A stretch of 64,000 bases of DNA, from the NCBI RefSeq assembly GCF_947507565.1, contig NC_089178.1, positions 992,001 through 1,056,000 of the forward strand. The letters are read 5' to 3'. Below, one piece after another: positions 35,968 to 47,848 of the stretch. The translations under genes were made by a program, and so were the position numbers. The first letter of the stretch is position 1, and the number at the start of each line of letters is the position of its first letter. The notes under the pieces are model-generated. The model saw only the letters and a list, made by a program, of their open reading frames with translations. It searched no databases and was not told the origin of the DNA. The DNA is from Oscarella lobularis. Lineage: Eukaryota > Porifera > Homoscleromorpha > Homosclerophorida > Oscarellidae.

Positions 35968-38900
35968 TCATGCGTGCATCTTCCAGTTGGCTGGAGGATC
36001 TCTTGGTCCTCCGGGTTTCCTGATGCGATTTGGAAAACCTGCAGAAGAAACAATGCTCAAACGAAGACCCTAATAGATCAGAGACAGCCAACCCATTGGA
36101 TCATCTCCCACGGTAGCGCGCAAATCATAAATAGGCGATTTGTGAACAGACAGGGCCTTCAGCGGATGTGAGGCATTTTCATAGTCACGGTCCACTGGTG
36201 GTGGTGACAGAATTGGTGCAGGTGCTACAAGACACTACTGTACAGAAAGGCTATATACGTAGTAGAGAGCACTTACAGGGAGGAGCAGCGTCCGCTTTAG
36301 GTTTTCCTTTGCTTTTGGGGCCCTAGAATAATTAAGAGACGATTCGTAAGCCTGTGTCCAAGTGTCTGGACTTTTTCTCACTATCTTGAAAATGCTTTTG
36401 AGCTTTCCAGCCATGTTAGATCCTACGCCGCCGCCGCTACCGCCGCTCGTGCCAGATACATTGCGTGGCAACGTCGTCGCTGGGGTGGGAGCAGACACCT
36501 CGGGAACAGAACGTTTGACCGCTAAACAAGAAGAGAAACGCTTATAACGTAACACATGTACATGCATCTCTTACAGCCCGGTGATTCGGAGCGCGGCCGG
36601 CTGGCAATGTCGCGCTGTAGGCAAAAATCATCAGTTAGATTAGAAAGAAAAAAAACGATTTGGCTCATTATATAGAGGCAAGCAAGACTTACTCGAAAAT
36701 TGATCGTTTCATAAGCGCCGCCTTGATTTTCTGGTTTCTTTTCCACCACCGTTTTCGGCTCATCCGTCCCCGACTTTCTCTCGAGCTGATTGTAACTAGT
36801 GCCGCTCCCTTTTACCTGCACCGGGTCATTGCCGCTCGGAACCCAAGCGACAGCATAGGCGCATTCCACCGGAGCAGGCGGAACAGTCTCTGGTCGACTT
36901 AGCGTATTATAAGACGTCGATGGCGCCGTTGCCGCCGCCGCGGGCGGCGGCGGCGCGCGAGAAGACCCCAACAAGACGTCGTAGCCCTGCATCAATTGCT
37001 GATCGGCGCCAACAGGCGGCTTGGAACGATCGATGCGATTGTACGCTTCCTTCTGCTGCGGCAAGACGACGTTCTCGTAGTCGCGCGGATCGAGCGAACC
37101 GGGCCGGTTTGGCGTCACGAGAACGCGCGAATCCTCCGTACGAATAGGAACGGGCGGCGGCGGCGACTCGTCGTCGCCATTGTCCTCGGATTCCTCGTCA
37201 GGCGGCGCGTTTACGCTCCGTTCCATAGTCGAATTGTCAATGACCACGGAGTCGATATCCGTAACGAACAACTGATCGTCGCCCTGATCACCGTCCGGGA
37301 CCGAGCCGTCTCCAACGGTGAGGGCGGCGGCGGCGGCGGCAGCAACAGGCGGCGGCTGCGGCTGCGGCGTTGATTGTACAATTGGTTTCGGTTTAATGGG
37401 AGGACGAGGCTTTCGAGGCGCTGGTTCTGGTTTGGATTCAGCGCTTGCAAGAGTCGCCGCCGCCGCCGCCGCTGCCCGTTCTGGCGGGGTGCTTTCGTAA
37501 GCAGTTGGTTTCTACAGGAGACTTATTATATAGATAGTCGTGGGGCCTTTGTGTCCAAATAGACGTACTTGTGGAAGTATTACGTTGACGTATGACGACG
37601 ACGAGCCGGGAACAGATTGTATTTTTGGTTTCTTTGACTTACTTAGAGCCTGTTTGACCAGCTGTAAGACCGCCTTGTAGACCATGACGTATTGATCCTA
37701 ATATCAGAAAAACAAGATGAATTTGAAGACACTGAGAAAGTAGCGCGTCCTGCCTTCGTTTGAACAATTGCCATTCTCTGCTGCCTCATTTCCGTGATCA
37801 TTTTGTATAGATTGAAATCTTTCGGAACAGTCTAAAAGAAAAAAGCATAAGTTTGAATATACATACAAAAGACGTTCTACTACTATTGCTATATTCTCAC
37901 CCCTGATTTGATCAAATTCCACGCATAATCGATAGCACAGACGGTTCCAGTTCGTCCACACCCGGCGCTGAAAAATAAGCTTTACTCGATATTGTTCTCA
38001 GGGACGTTTCTTTCTGTTCACCTGCAATGGACGACCAGTGGGGGCTCGTTGCCTGGCTGAACGTTTCGAATCATTTCAATCATTTTCAATACGGGTTCAA
38101 CTGTGTCAGGGACCCCGTGATCAGGCCACGCGTTATAGTGAAACTGTTTGACGAGAAGCACATCCTGAGAATATGCCCATTCGAAATCACAACGGAGAAA
38201 GATTGAATTGTATCTACCCCGTCATAGTCCGCTTTCAGTGTCCTAATAACGAAATCTTTGGAGATCGATTCACTTGGTGCGCCCTTAGGGAGGAGAAATT
38301 GAGCTTCAAGATAAAGGCACGCCAAAAACTGCGCGACCCACTTCCGTTATTGTCATTCCTCCGTACTCAAGCGCTTCTCCAGGTTCAGCCCAATACCTCT
38401 TACATTTGTGCTATAGAAAGAAGATAAAGTTCTATAGTAACTTTCATAAAAAAAAGTCCACCTTTCCGAGTTCGACTTCCCGACAAACCATCACGACAAT
38501 CTGTAAGGGATCCGGTATGAAGTCATTATTAATTGAGATGAGAAATTTCCTTGCCTCGATTCTCAGACACCAGATCATCCTCCAAAAGTCGGCGACCGTC
38601 GCCGGCAGTGGACCCTGCGACGCAACATAGGCAATTTCACCGTCGGAACCCTATCAAAAATGCAAAATTTTTCACTGTTTTAGGAACAGAAAATGAGACT
38701 TCACTCACCGTCATATAGCTAGCGTTTATGTAATCAGAACCGTCCACTCCTTCTGTCGGCGGCAATTCTACTCTCGAATGATCATCTGGGACAATTTATT
38801 AATTTATGTAATTGGAGCGGATCTCATCCGTTTCTTACAAGGTAAAACGTCTTTGTAGCGGTTCTTCTTCTTGTTTACTGGATTTCGTCCGGCGTCCATG

Positions 38901-39102
38901 GCGTAGGCGCTACTCTGCTTGTATTTATCCGTTGCTGCCTTCATTTTCTACGAGGCGAGAGGGGTTCGACAGTCGACGCCCCCTAAATGGGTCCTCTCGC
39001 GCGCGAGCGAACCTTGAACTCCTCTTCGAAACCGTCCACTTCATCGTCTGACTTGGCCTTGAGTTTGCGAACGTGCTCGACGAAACGACGAAGCCCTTCC
39101 AT
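35968..39102 (-). CDS. PTPN12: PTP-PEST type tyrosine phosphatase (PTPN12/18/22 group)
   Basis: A cytoplasmic protein-tyrosine phosphatase of the PEST family. N-terminus [20 protein letters not shown]; pTyr loop [14 protein letters not shown] loop NAWPDHGVP; catalytic [10 protein letters not shown], split by an intron inside the serine codon, followed by [15 protein letters not shown] long Pro/Ala-rich tail carries candidate SH2-binding tyrosines ([19 protein letters not shown]). The last exon, reached from a donor after DPMG, encodes [18 protein letters not shown], the C-terminal homology motif that binds PSTPIP1 in vertebrate PTP-PEST. Read-through without that splice would end at 36070. 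The group has three vertebrate members; this single gene may predate them. Confidence 0.9.
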
Positions 39103-39136
39103 GGCGAAAGAGAACCCTTAGCGCACGATGTTTTGC

Positions 39137-39144
39137 TCACGTGA
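39137..39144. promoter_or_regulatory. E-box in 71-bp bidirectional promoter
   Basis: TCACGTGA lies in the 71 bp between the PTP-PEST ATG (39102, minus) and the LRRK-type ATG (39174, plus), inside a larger CTCACGTGAG palindrome. Sharing of regulation by both genes is inference. Confidence 0.4.
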
Positions 39145-39173
39145 GAGATAACTGAAGAGGCGTGGTCGAAAAC

Positions 39174-42100
39174 ATGAACGACCGAATTTACGAAGGTATA
39201 GGTAAGGCATCGACGAAGCCGAAAGCACTTTCACTTTTATATTCCCACATGACGTCCTTTTACATAGAGCGCGAAGAGGAGCTCCACGTCGCCTGGCTGA
39301 ACGGCAATCTCGCCAATCTGTTCGCCGTCGGCAGCGGCACCGATCCAGCGCCGCGCGTCAGCGTTATAACGCTCCAAAATGCGACTCGCTTCCTAACGAT
39401 CGCCGCGCGCAACGGTCACCACGGCGTCCTGCGCTTTCTCCTCGAAGGCGGCGCGCATCACGACGCCGAATTCGGGCCAAGCGCGCTGAACGAGGCGTGT
39501 CGCAACGGGCACAAGGAGTGCGTCGAAGCGCTCGTTTCCCACGGCGCTGAACCGAGCGGCGACGCGCTTCAGGCGGCAATCAGTAACGGCCACGTCGACG
39601 TAGCGCAATATCTCGCCGGTCGCGGCGCGCGACTCGTCGCCGGCGAAGAGGAGGCCGTTCTGTGTACGGCGGCGAGTCACGACGATCTCGCCATGGTTCG
39701 ATTCATTATTTCGCGTCTCGGCGTGTCGCCCGTTGGAAAGGCGACGGGACACGATCCGCTCACCGCCGCCTGTCTATACAATCGGCCCAAAGTCGCTCTC
39801 TATCTCATGTCGAAGGGCGCGCGTGTCACGCGCCATTTTCTCTCGTCCGAGACGAACTCGTTTAGCGGCGTCATCGCCGACGCGCTACTCGAAACGGTCA
39901 AATTGTCCGGCGATTGTCTCGTCGCCGTTTGGCGACGACTTCATCTCGGCTGGATCAATTTCAATTGGTTCTTTCATCCGTCCGTTCCGAGCGCCTATTT
40001 CGTTGAAATCGATTTGTCCGACAATCGACTTGACAGCATACCGGGCGAGCTGTTGAGCGGCGGTTTGCCCATGCTTCAGCGATTGAATTTGTCGCACAAT
40101 CGATTGAAGGAGTTTCCCAAGCAGAAACGATGCATCAGTATGACGCCGAATGAGCCGTCGCCGTCGTTGTGCGGAGAGGTCGACGCCGAGTCCGATAGCT
40201 CCTACTCCCAAGAGCCGCCTCTACTCGCAATGAGGTAACCATAAAATGGATATTTTTTATTCTAATCGATTATTATTATTTAATTTTTTTAGACTCACCG
40301 ATCTCGACGTTTCCTTCAACAATCTAATCAACGTTCCCGGCTATCTGTTCCATTTTCCCGAACTCGTCAATCTCAATCTATCGCGCAATCGTCTCGCGAC
40401 GCTCGAACCCGCAGCGCCGTCGACGAGAAACGAAGTGCTCAGCATTCTCTCCATCGACAGCAGCGACAAATCGTTCTTAGAAAGCGATCCGTCGTCTCTC
40501 GAACAGACGCCCCAGCCGCCGTCACCGAGTATAGTAGTCAACGCAGACGTTCACGGCCCCGCCGAACTGCCATCGCCGGAGGAAGAACGAACGGCGGCGG
40601 CGGCGGCGGCGAAGAGAGAAGTCGATTCGGCGAATCCGGCAGATTCGACAAGCGTTCCGACGTCGGCGTCGTTGCCGTATCGGTGGCTGTGTCTTCGGCT
40701 TCAAAAAATCGACGTGTCGCATAATTTTTTAACGGCATTGCCGAACGATGTCTGCCAGTTGCGAGCGCTGCGAAAATTCCGCGTGAATCACAATCACCTT
40801 CGATCAATACCTCCCGTGTGGAGGACTTGTCGAAAACTGGTAAATACGTGGTGTATCTTTATCGCTATATTGGGGTTTTGTTAATTAATTCGTTAGATTG
40901 AATTTAAGGCGTCCGTGAATTTTCTTCAAACGACGCCCGACTTTTTAATCGGCATCTGCCCGTCGTGGCGGCACACAGTCAAATCAGTCGATTTATCGAA
41001 TAACAAGCTGACCGACTTTCCGTCGGAACTTTGCCTTCTCGAAGCGCTAGAATTGCTCGATCTTTCCGGCAACTACTTGACGTCGTTGCCGAACACGATT
41101 AAATGGACGGCGCCGTACATGTCGTGCCTTCGTCTCGCTCACAACTTCTTCGGCTCGCCTACGCCGATATTGGGAAAAGAAGACGAGAACGGCGACGTAA
41201 GCGGCGAAAGCGACGAAAACGACGACGAAGACGACGACGACGATGACGACGATGACGACGACTTCACTCGCAGTCTCGATTTTCCGAAGGGAATGTCGCT
41301 CGGCCATTCGATGATGCCGTCTCAACGCCGTCAGACGTCGTTCGAACGCGAGCGTTCGCCGAGATTTGGACGTCGTCGCGCGAGCAGCGAATCGTCGTCG
41401 GGCGTCGCCGCGGCGCGAGCTCGAATCAAAATACAATCGCTTCACGAATTCGTTGCGACGTCGACGTCGCCGTCGTCGACGTTGAGGAGGAAGAAAGAGG
41501 AGGAGAAGAAGAAGAAGGCGGAGAAAGGCGAGAAAGCGAAGCCGTTTTTTCGAGCCGAACTCGATTTGGATATCGGCGAGAAGGAGAAGAGTTTTTATTT
41601 GCCGTCGACTCTGAGCGGATTGAAGACGCTCGATATTTCGTATAATCGTTTCGCCGACTTTCCCTTGTGCGTCTGTCATTTGCCTGTTCTGGAGCAACTC
41701 GACTTGTCGGGGTAGGGGGGGAATGAGATCTTTTGCGGAGTTTGGGAATTTTTTCTTCGTCTTAGGAATTCGGCTATACGGCGATTGCCACTCGAACTGT
41801 CGTGGAATTCGAATTTGTGGTGGGTGCTCGTGAACGATTTGAACGTCAATTTTCCGCCAGAACTTATCGAGACAAGCCGTAAGTCGTCCGAACGCTGAAA
41901 CGAATAAAAATGAACCCCGCGTCTTTTTCAGACGGTCGCGACGTTCGATTGGCTGCCAAGAAGACGTTGAAGTATTTGAGCAAGGAATTACGTCACGAAC
42001 AGACGGACTACTTCGTCAAAGTCGTCGTTGTCGGCAACAAGGTAAGAATATATTTGACATCGAGTACAGTACGACGTAACCTAAAGACATTGTGAACTAC

Positions 42101-45100
42101 TTTTGTGTGAGCGATGCGTCTCTTTTATAGGGATGCGGAAAAACGTCTGTCGTCGACGCCTTTTGCAGTCCACGAGCAAGTGTGGCGCAGCCCGTGGCGC
42201 CGTCTCAGCCAGGAGCAAAGTTTCACAGCTTAACCATTTACCGACGAGGCGAAATTCGCTCTCAAAAGGTAAGGACGCGAAAGATATAGTCATCGTTTCT
42301 CTTACGATCTCCTCTCTCCCTTTAGGATACCGACGAAAAGCTCGAATGTCTCGTATGCGACGTTACAGGTAATAAATACTATGAGGATCTACGCTAAACA
42401 AAAAAAATGCTCACTGTTTTGCGTAGACAGGAACGTTTACAATGCCGTCAAGTCGACGTTTTTCTCGTCGCGCACCGTTCACGTCATCGTCTGGGACATG
42501 CGAACGGGCGACCAAGGTTTCGGATCGATCCAAGACTGGATTCAAGAAATTCCAGTACTAAAAAAAAGAAAAAGTTTCTTTTTTTCGTTCCTTGACTGAT
42601 CGTCCTCCGACGCAGATTCCTCGCCAACATTCCGAACCGCTTTCGCCCGTCTACATCGTCGGAACGCACGACGACGCGCTGACAAGAGAACAGCGGCTTC
42701 GTCTCCGCCAAGGCATCGATCACGGCATCGTGCCGCTTTATCGGCGACAAATCTGCAGCGAGAACGTCGTCTTTATGTCGTGCCTGTCGCGACAGATGTG
42801 GCGAACGGCGGAAAAACTGCGCAGTCTCATCTACGAAATTGGACGAAGACGATGCTCGCAACTGCCGCAAGTTCGACGCGAAAGTGGTCCTCGTAAAACC
42901 CGTCGTAAAACCTCGATTCTAGGTTCCTAGAGCGTACATTCAGCTGCGACGCACTTTCAAGGTTAGATGCGCTACATTGGCCGTGAGGAAAGAACGTCCG
43001 TTTATGATTCGAACGTCGGCCGTTTGCGGCGTGATCGAGAGCCTCCCCGCTTCAGAACTCAAGTGGGTTAGGGAGATTCCGAGAGGTAGGGAGATATCAC
43101 AAGACTAAATTTTCGTTTCGTACGCGACCAATGTCTACTGACCCTATTTCATACTTTTCTTCTTCCTTCTAGCGATCGAATATCTGCAATCGTGCGTCGT
43201 CCTCGTGCATTTCAACGATTCCCTCGACGATCTCAACGCCTACTGCTTGGTCGACGTCGAACGTCTGTGCAGCAAAATCGGCGACTTGTTGACGTCCGTC
43301 GTCGCCGACGTCGATCATCGGAACGCGGGCATTCTTCGCTTCGACAGCGTCTCCGAGCGCCTCTGCGACGATCATCTCGACAGCGAAGGCATTTTGACAT
43401 TTCTTCGTTTTCTCGAGAAAATGGGAATCGTCTATCCGACGGGCTTCAAATCGTATCTCCTCCCGAGCATACTTCCCGACGTCAAACCGCGAATAGGACC
43501 GGACGCCTATTATCGGAACGTCAACGAGCCGACGTCGACGACGTCGTCGTTGCCGCGATGGCGAACCGATTCCGTCGAAGCCCAGCCTGCTCACTTGCAA
43601 CGATTTTCTACCGTCGAGCGCGTCTACGTTCTGCCGTCGATGCCGTCGGATTTTTTTAGTCATCTCGTCGCTCGAATCAAGTCGAGTTATCGTCGATGGA
43701 AGCTGTCGCATTTGGAGAACGACGACGCGTCGACGATTCGGCGCGATCGTCGTCGAAGCACGCGCGCGCGATCGTATCTCGGCGCCTTTCACGATCGTCT
43801 CTTCTTGCAGGAGCAGAACGAGTATGATTACGACGACGGCGGCGGCGGCGGCGACGACGACGACGACATGAAGTGTTGGAAGCACGGGCTCGCCGCCTTT
43901 CACGACGCCGGCTATTTTCGCGTCGAACGCGTAATCGGCTTTCACGGCTACGGGAGACACGTCGATCTCGACGCCGTTCACATCACCGTGTTTCAGGATT
44001 TTTCCGCGCTCTGCTACGTCATCGATCAGATCGAGACGCTGATACGCGACTGGTTTCCACGTAAGAACCTCCCAAAAATTGATAATCGAATATGCGACTT
44101 TTTTTTGTATTTTAGAATTTAGTGCTGCCTGCGAAATCGGCAATTCGGCTTCCCTCAAACGTCTCGTCGTCAATCCGCTCTGTTCCAACGACTTGACACC
44201 GATTTCCGTTGTCAACTCCAAACGGGCTCAACGTCGCGTCTCCTCGACGAATTTCTCCGACGCCGATCCCCTACTGAAATCGAGTTTCTTCACCGTCGAA
44301 CAGTGCTGTCTCGCTTGGCTCAACGATGACTCGATCGCTTGTCCGAAAACGGGAAAACATCTCGCTCTAAAGACTCTCATACCGGACGTACTTCTCATGG
44401 ACGTTCCCGGCCGATTCGTCGTCTCTGGCGCCGAACTCGACTTCGAACCGACGGCGGAGACGTGCATTGGATACGGCGGCGAAGGCGACGTTTTTCGCAA
44501 TGCGTTTCGAGGCCAAACGATCGCTGTAAAAGTTTACCGTACGGTAAGTGGCGGCGGCGGCGGCGGCCAAAAGACGACGTCGCCGTTTTCGACGAGAGTC
44601 GTCATGAGCGGATCTTCGGATTTCTTTCTCCGAAGCGGCGACGCGACGACGGCGCGCGTGAATCTTTTTCAGATGTCGAGTGCCGACGTCGACGTCGACG
44701 ACGACGCCGCCGCCGCCGTCGCGCAGTTCTCGCGTCTTCACGAGTCGGCGAACGAGCTCGCGGCGCGACGAAGTCGTCTCTCCATTCAACCGCCGCCGAT
44801 CGATAAAATGGACGGCACGTTGAAGCGCGCAATGCGCGGATCGGCGGTCGCCGACGCCTTCTGGCAACTTCGTCGCGAGGTGACCGTTCTTCGTCAACTT
44901 CGTCATCCGTGCGTCGTTCCCCTCATTGGTCTCTGCGTTCGTCCCCTATGTCTTCTTCTCGAATGGGCTCCGCTCGGCTCGCTCAGCGTCGTTCTTCGTC
45001 GATTTTCGCCGCCGAGCGGCGTGCCCGTCGTCACGAGCGAAGGCGTTCTCGGACGCGTTCTCACGTACAAGATCGCCTATCAAGTGGCGCACGCCTTGCA

Positions 45101-47467
45101 GCATCTTCACCGTCATCGCGTCGTTTATCTCGATCTGAAGGCGGCCAACGTTCTTCTCTATACGTTCGACGTCGACGCGCTCGTCAACGTGAAAATCACC
45201 GATTACGGCATCGCTCAGCTCATGGTGCCGGGCGGCATCAAGGGAACGGTCGGAACGCCGGGATTCCAAGCGCCCGAAATCATTATACAAACGAAAAGCA
45301 GCACCGTATTCGATCAAAAGGTTATCGTCTATCCAAAAGCGAAATTTCATCTCTGCGATTTTTCTTTTCTTTTCTTAGGTCGACGTTTTCTCCTACGCGA
45401 TGTTCGTCTCCGAGCTTCTCGTCGGTCGTCGTCCGTGGGCGAACACGCACTACTCCGCTCTCGAGCTGCCGGAAAAGATTGCGCGCGGCGAACGGCCTCC
45501 GTTGCCCGACGACGATTCGTTCAATCAACTCGTGAGTCTCGTCAAATTGGCGTGGGAGCAGGAAGGACGTCGACGACCGGCGGCGGCGAAAATCGTCGCC
45601 AAGATGAAAGATCCCGCCTTCGTTATGCAACATCGTCGACTCGCCGTTCCGCGACTGGACGGAAACGTCGCCGTATGCGCCGTCGTCGCCGTTCCGCCGT
45701 CGACTATCGAAGACGCTTTCGATCCGAAGGAGAACGAGCGTTTTCTCGACAAACGTTCGACGAACGACGGCGGCGGCGGGACGAAAAACGGCGATGAGGG
45801 CGTCTTGAACGGTTACGGCGAAAATCGCGTCGACTCCGTCCTGTGGGTGATCACCGGAAAAGACGACAATCGGCGACTCAGCGTCGTCGACGCCAATACG
45901 GGGAAATTCTACGCGAAAGATTCGTCTTTCGTCGGAAAAGAAGTCGTCGCCTTGACGGCCGTGGGAGGTTGTCAAGTGTGGATTGGATTCGCCGAGGCTG
46001 AGCTTTGGGTGTACAGTTCCAGCATGGTCGGATCTCTCTACGCGACGTGGGAGTTTCTCTGGAAAAATCGCCTCGACAGCTCCGTCAAAACGATCCTCAG
46101 TCAGACCTGGGAGCAAACCGGCGCGTCATCTAGCGATGTACGTTTTTTGTGTGTGTGTGGAACATCGTTTTCTTATTTTTTTTCTTTCCTTATAGTCTTC
46201 GTGGCAAGAACGCGTTCTCGTCGCTTGTGGCGATGGCACGTTGGCCGTGTTTTACGGCTCCGACACGAAGAGCAGGAAGAGTTCCGTCGCCGCCTCCGCG
46301 ACGCGCGACTTCGATTTCGCGCACGCAGATCGTAGCGACTCGATGACCCAACGAAAACGCGTGCGTCAAGGACTGACGGAATCGTGGGTCAAAGCCCGTC
46401 GACGCGAAGCGAGAGAAGCGAAGAATTTGCCGCTGATCGAAGACAAGCATTTCAGCTGGGAACGCGTCAACTTGCGCGTCGTTCGATCTGAAGAAGACTC
46501 CGTCACTTGCATGACGACGACAGCGAACGGCGACATTTGGTGCGGCGCCGGCTGGACGATGTGCGTTCTCGCCACCGATGTCGACCAGATTTCGAAATTG
46601 GCGTGCGTCGCTCGCATTCCAGCGCGCGGATTCATTGGCCAACTCGTCTGCCTGTCCGAGCACGTGTGGGCCGTCGACAAGCAGCAGCCGCTTCTGTGGG
46701 CCTACAACGTCTCGACGCACGAGCTCAAGTGCGTCGTCGATTGTTCTCGCATGGCGGCCGACGACGTTTTTCCCGCCGCCGCTCCGTGTATAATCCAAGT
46801 GGAAGAAACGTCGTCACACGGCAGAGGCGGCGACGGCGAAGAGTCGGGACAACGCGCGTCGACGCTTCCGCGTTTTACGCAGAGGGAAGCGGCGCTGACG
46901 ACAGAATCGACGGCAAAGGCGACAACGCCGCGACGCGAACAGGGATCGTCCGCGCTCGACGCCCTACACGCCGTCGCGTCCGGCGCCGACGTCATAAGCT
47001 TGAACGATTCCATATTGAACGATGAGGTCGAGAGACGACGTCGTCGGTTAGACGACGCTGCCGTGTCCGATCCGAATATTCAATCGATTGTCGTCGTTCG
47101 CGATACCATTTGGATCGGGCGGCGAGGCGGCGATATTTTGATACTCGACGGCAACGTTGACGTGCCGAGAGTGTTGACCTGTCTCGTACCCGAACGGACG
47201 AGTCTTCTTTACGGCTGTCCCGTTCAGTCGCTCACCGTTTTGTCGACGGGTTTAGTTGTCGCTTGTCGCGAGGCGCGGGACGAGGAGCGATACAGCCGCG
47301 ACAGTTTGCCGTCGAGGATTTTTGACGATTATTACTGCGTCGAGTCTAGCTGGAGCGACCTAGACAAAGACGTTAGCTTGGACGTTTGGTTGGCGTGGGG
47401 CGCCAAAGAGCTGGCATGGCTGCGCGGCATGCAAAGGCAGCTTGACGACAATGAGGACGTTGCATGA
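39174..47467 (+). CDS. LRRK1: LRRK-type Roco kinase (ANK-LRR-ROC-COR-kinase-WD40)
   Basis: About 2,400 residues. Ankyrin repeats (39280-39850: NEACRNGHKECVEALVSHGA); leucine-rich repeats (39990-41880: LDVSFNNLINVPGYLF, VDLSNNKLTDFPSELC); ROC GTPase with G1 VVVGNKGCGKTS across an intron, G3 CDVTG and G4 GTHDD; COR (about 42920-44080); kinase; C-terminal propeller-like region. Kinase motifs: GYGGEGDVF, IAVK, DYGIAQL in place of DFG (as in LRRK1/2), FQAPEI. The catalytic loop reads YLDLKAAN, so the usual HRD arginine is leucine; catalytic Asp and Lys remain. About 100 low-complexity residues sit between the ATP-binding Lys and helix C, though a GTAAGT at 44544 and TTTTTCAG at 44674 could remove part as an intron. 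Ankyrin without armadillo repeats favours LRRK1. Acidic Asp run at 41214-41262. Confidence 0.87.
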
Positions 47468-47848
47468 TGACGACGGTGCAACGTCCTAATTTTCATTTTT
47501 TTTAAAAAAAGCTAAATTCCTGCAGATGCGTTTTCCACAGAAGGTTTGTATATATATGTATATAATATACATGGCTATCATATCGTCTTTGCGATTTATA
47601 GCAGTGTTCCCTGCAATACGTTTTAACTATAACTATAGATTTGTTTTTTAGGTGAACCACCTCTTCACCGTCACACAAGCAATTCCCAATTGAGACAACT
47701 CGCTTTCTATAAGTTTGCTCACGTGCTGACCTGGTACCAAAAATTCATTATTAAAAATCATCTTTATAAGAAATTGACGTCACGAAACAAACACACGAAC
47801 AGGATTGAATAAAGAGCTGCTGTTGAAAAAAATAGACAGACTCTCAAT
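47468..47848. other. Convergent intergenic region LRRK/SMCR8
   Basis: AT-rich 3' flanks with a TATATGTATATAATATAC stretch near 47550. A minus-strand open piece at 47653-47750 preceded by an acceptor-like TACCAG could be a stray exon; it was not joined to any gene. Confidence 0.4.

Noticed and set aside
36070-36091. Stop codon at 36072-36070 as the end of PTP-PEST
   Set aside because: A donor just upstream and a good acceptor at about 36027 join to a conserved family tail, which is better supported.
43169-44221. Long minus-strand open frames opposite the LRRK-type gene, also at 41047-41697 and 45322-46116
   Set aside because: They are shadows of GC-rich coding sequence with biased third positions and show only low-complexity Arg/Val-rich text.
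47653-47750. Minus-strand fragment ending LGIACVTVKRWFT
   Set aside because: It has an acceptor-like start but no upstream exon with the right phase; the SMCR8 frame already closes at 47849.
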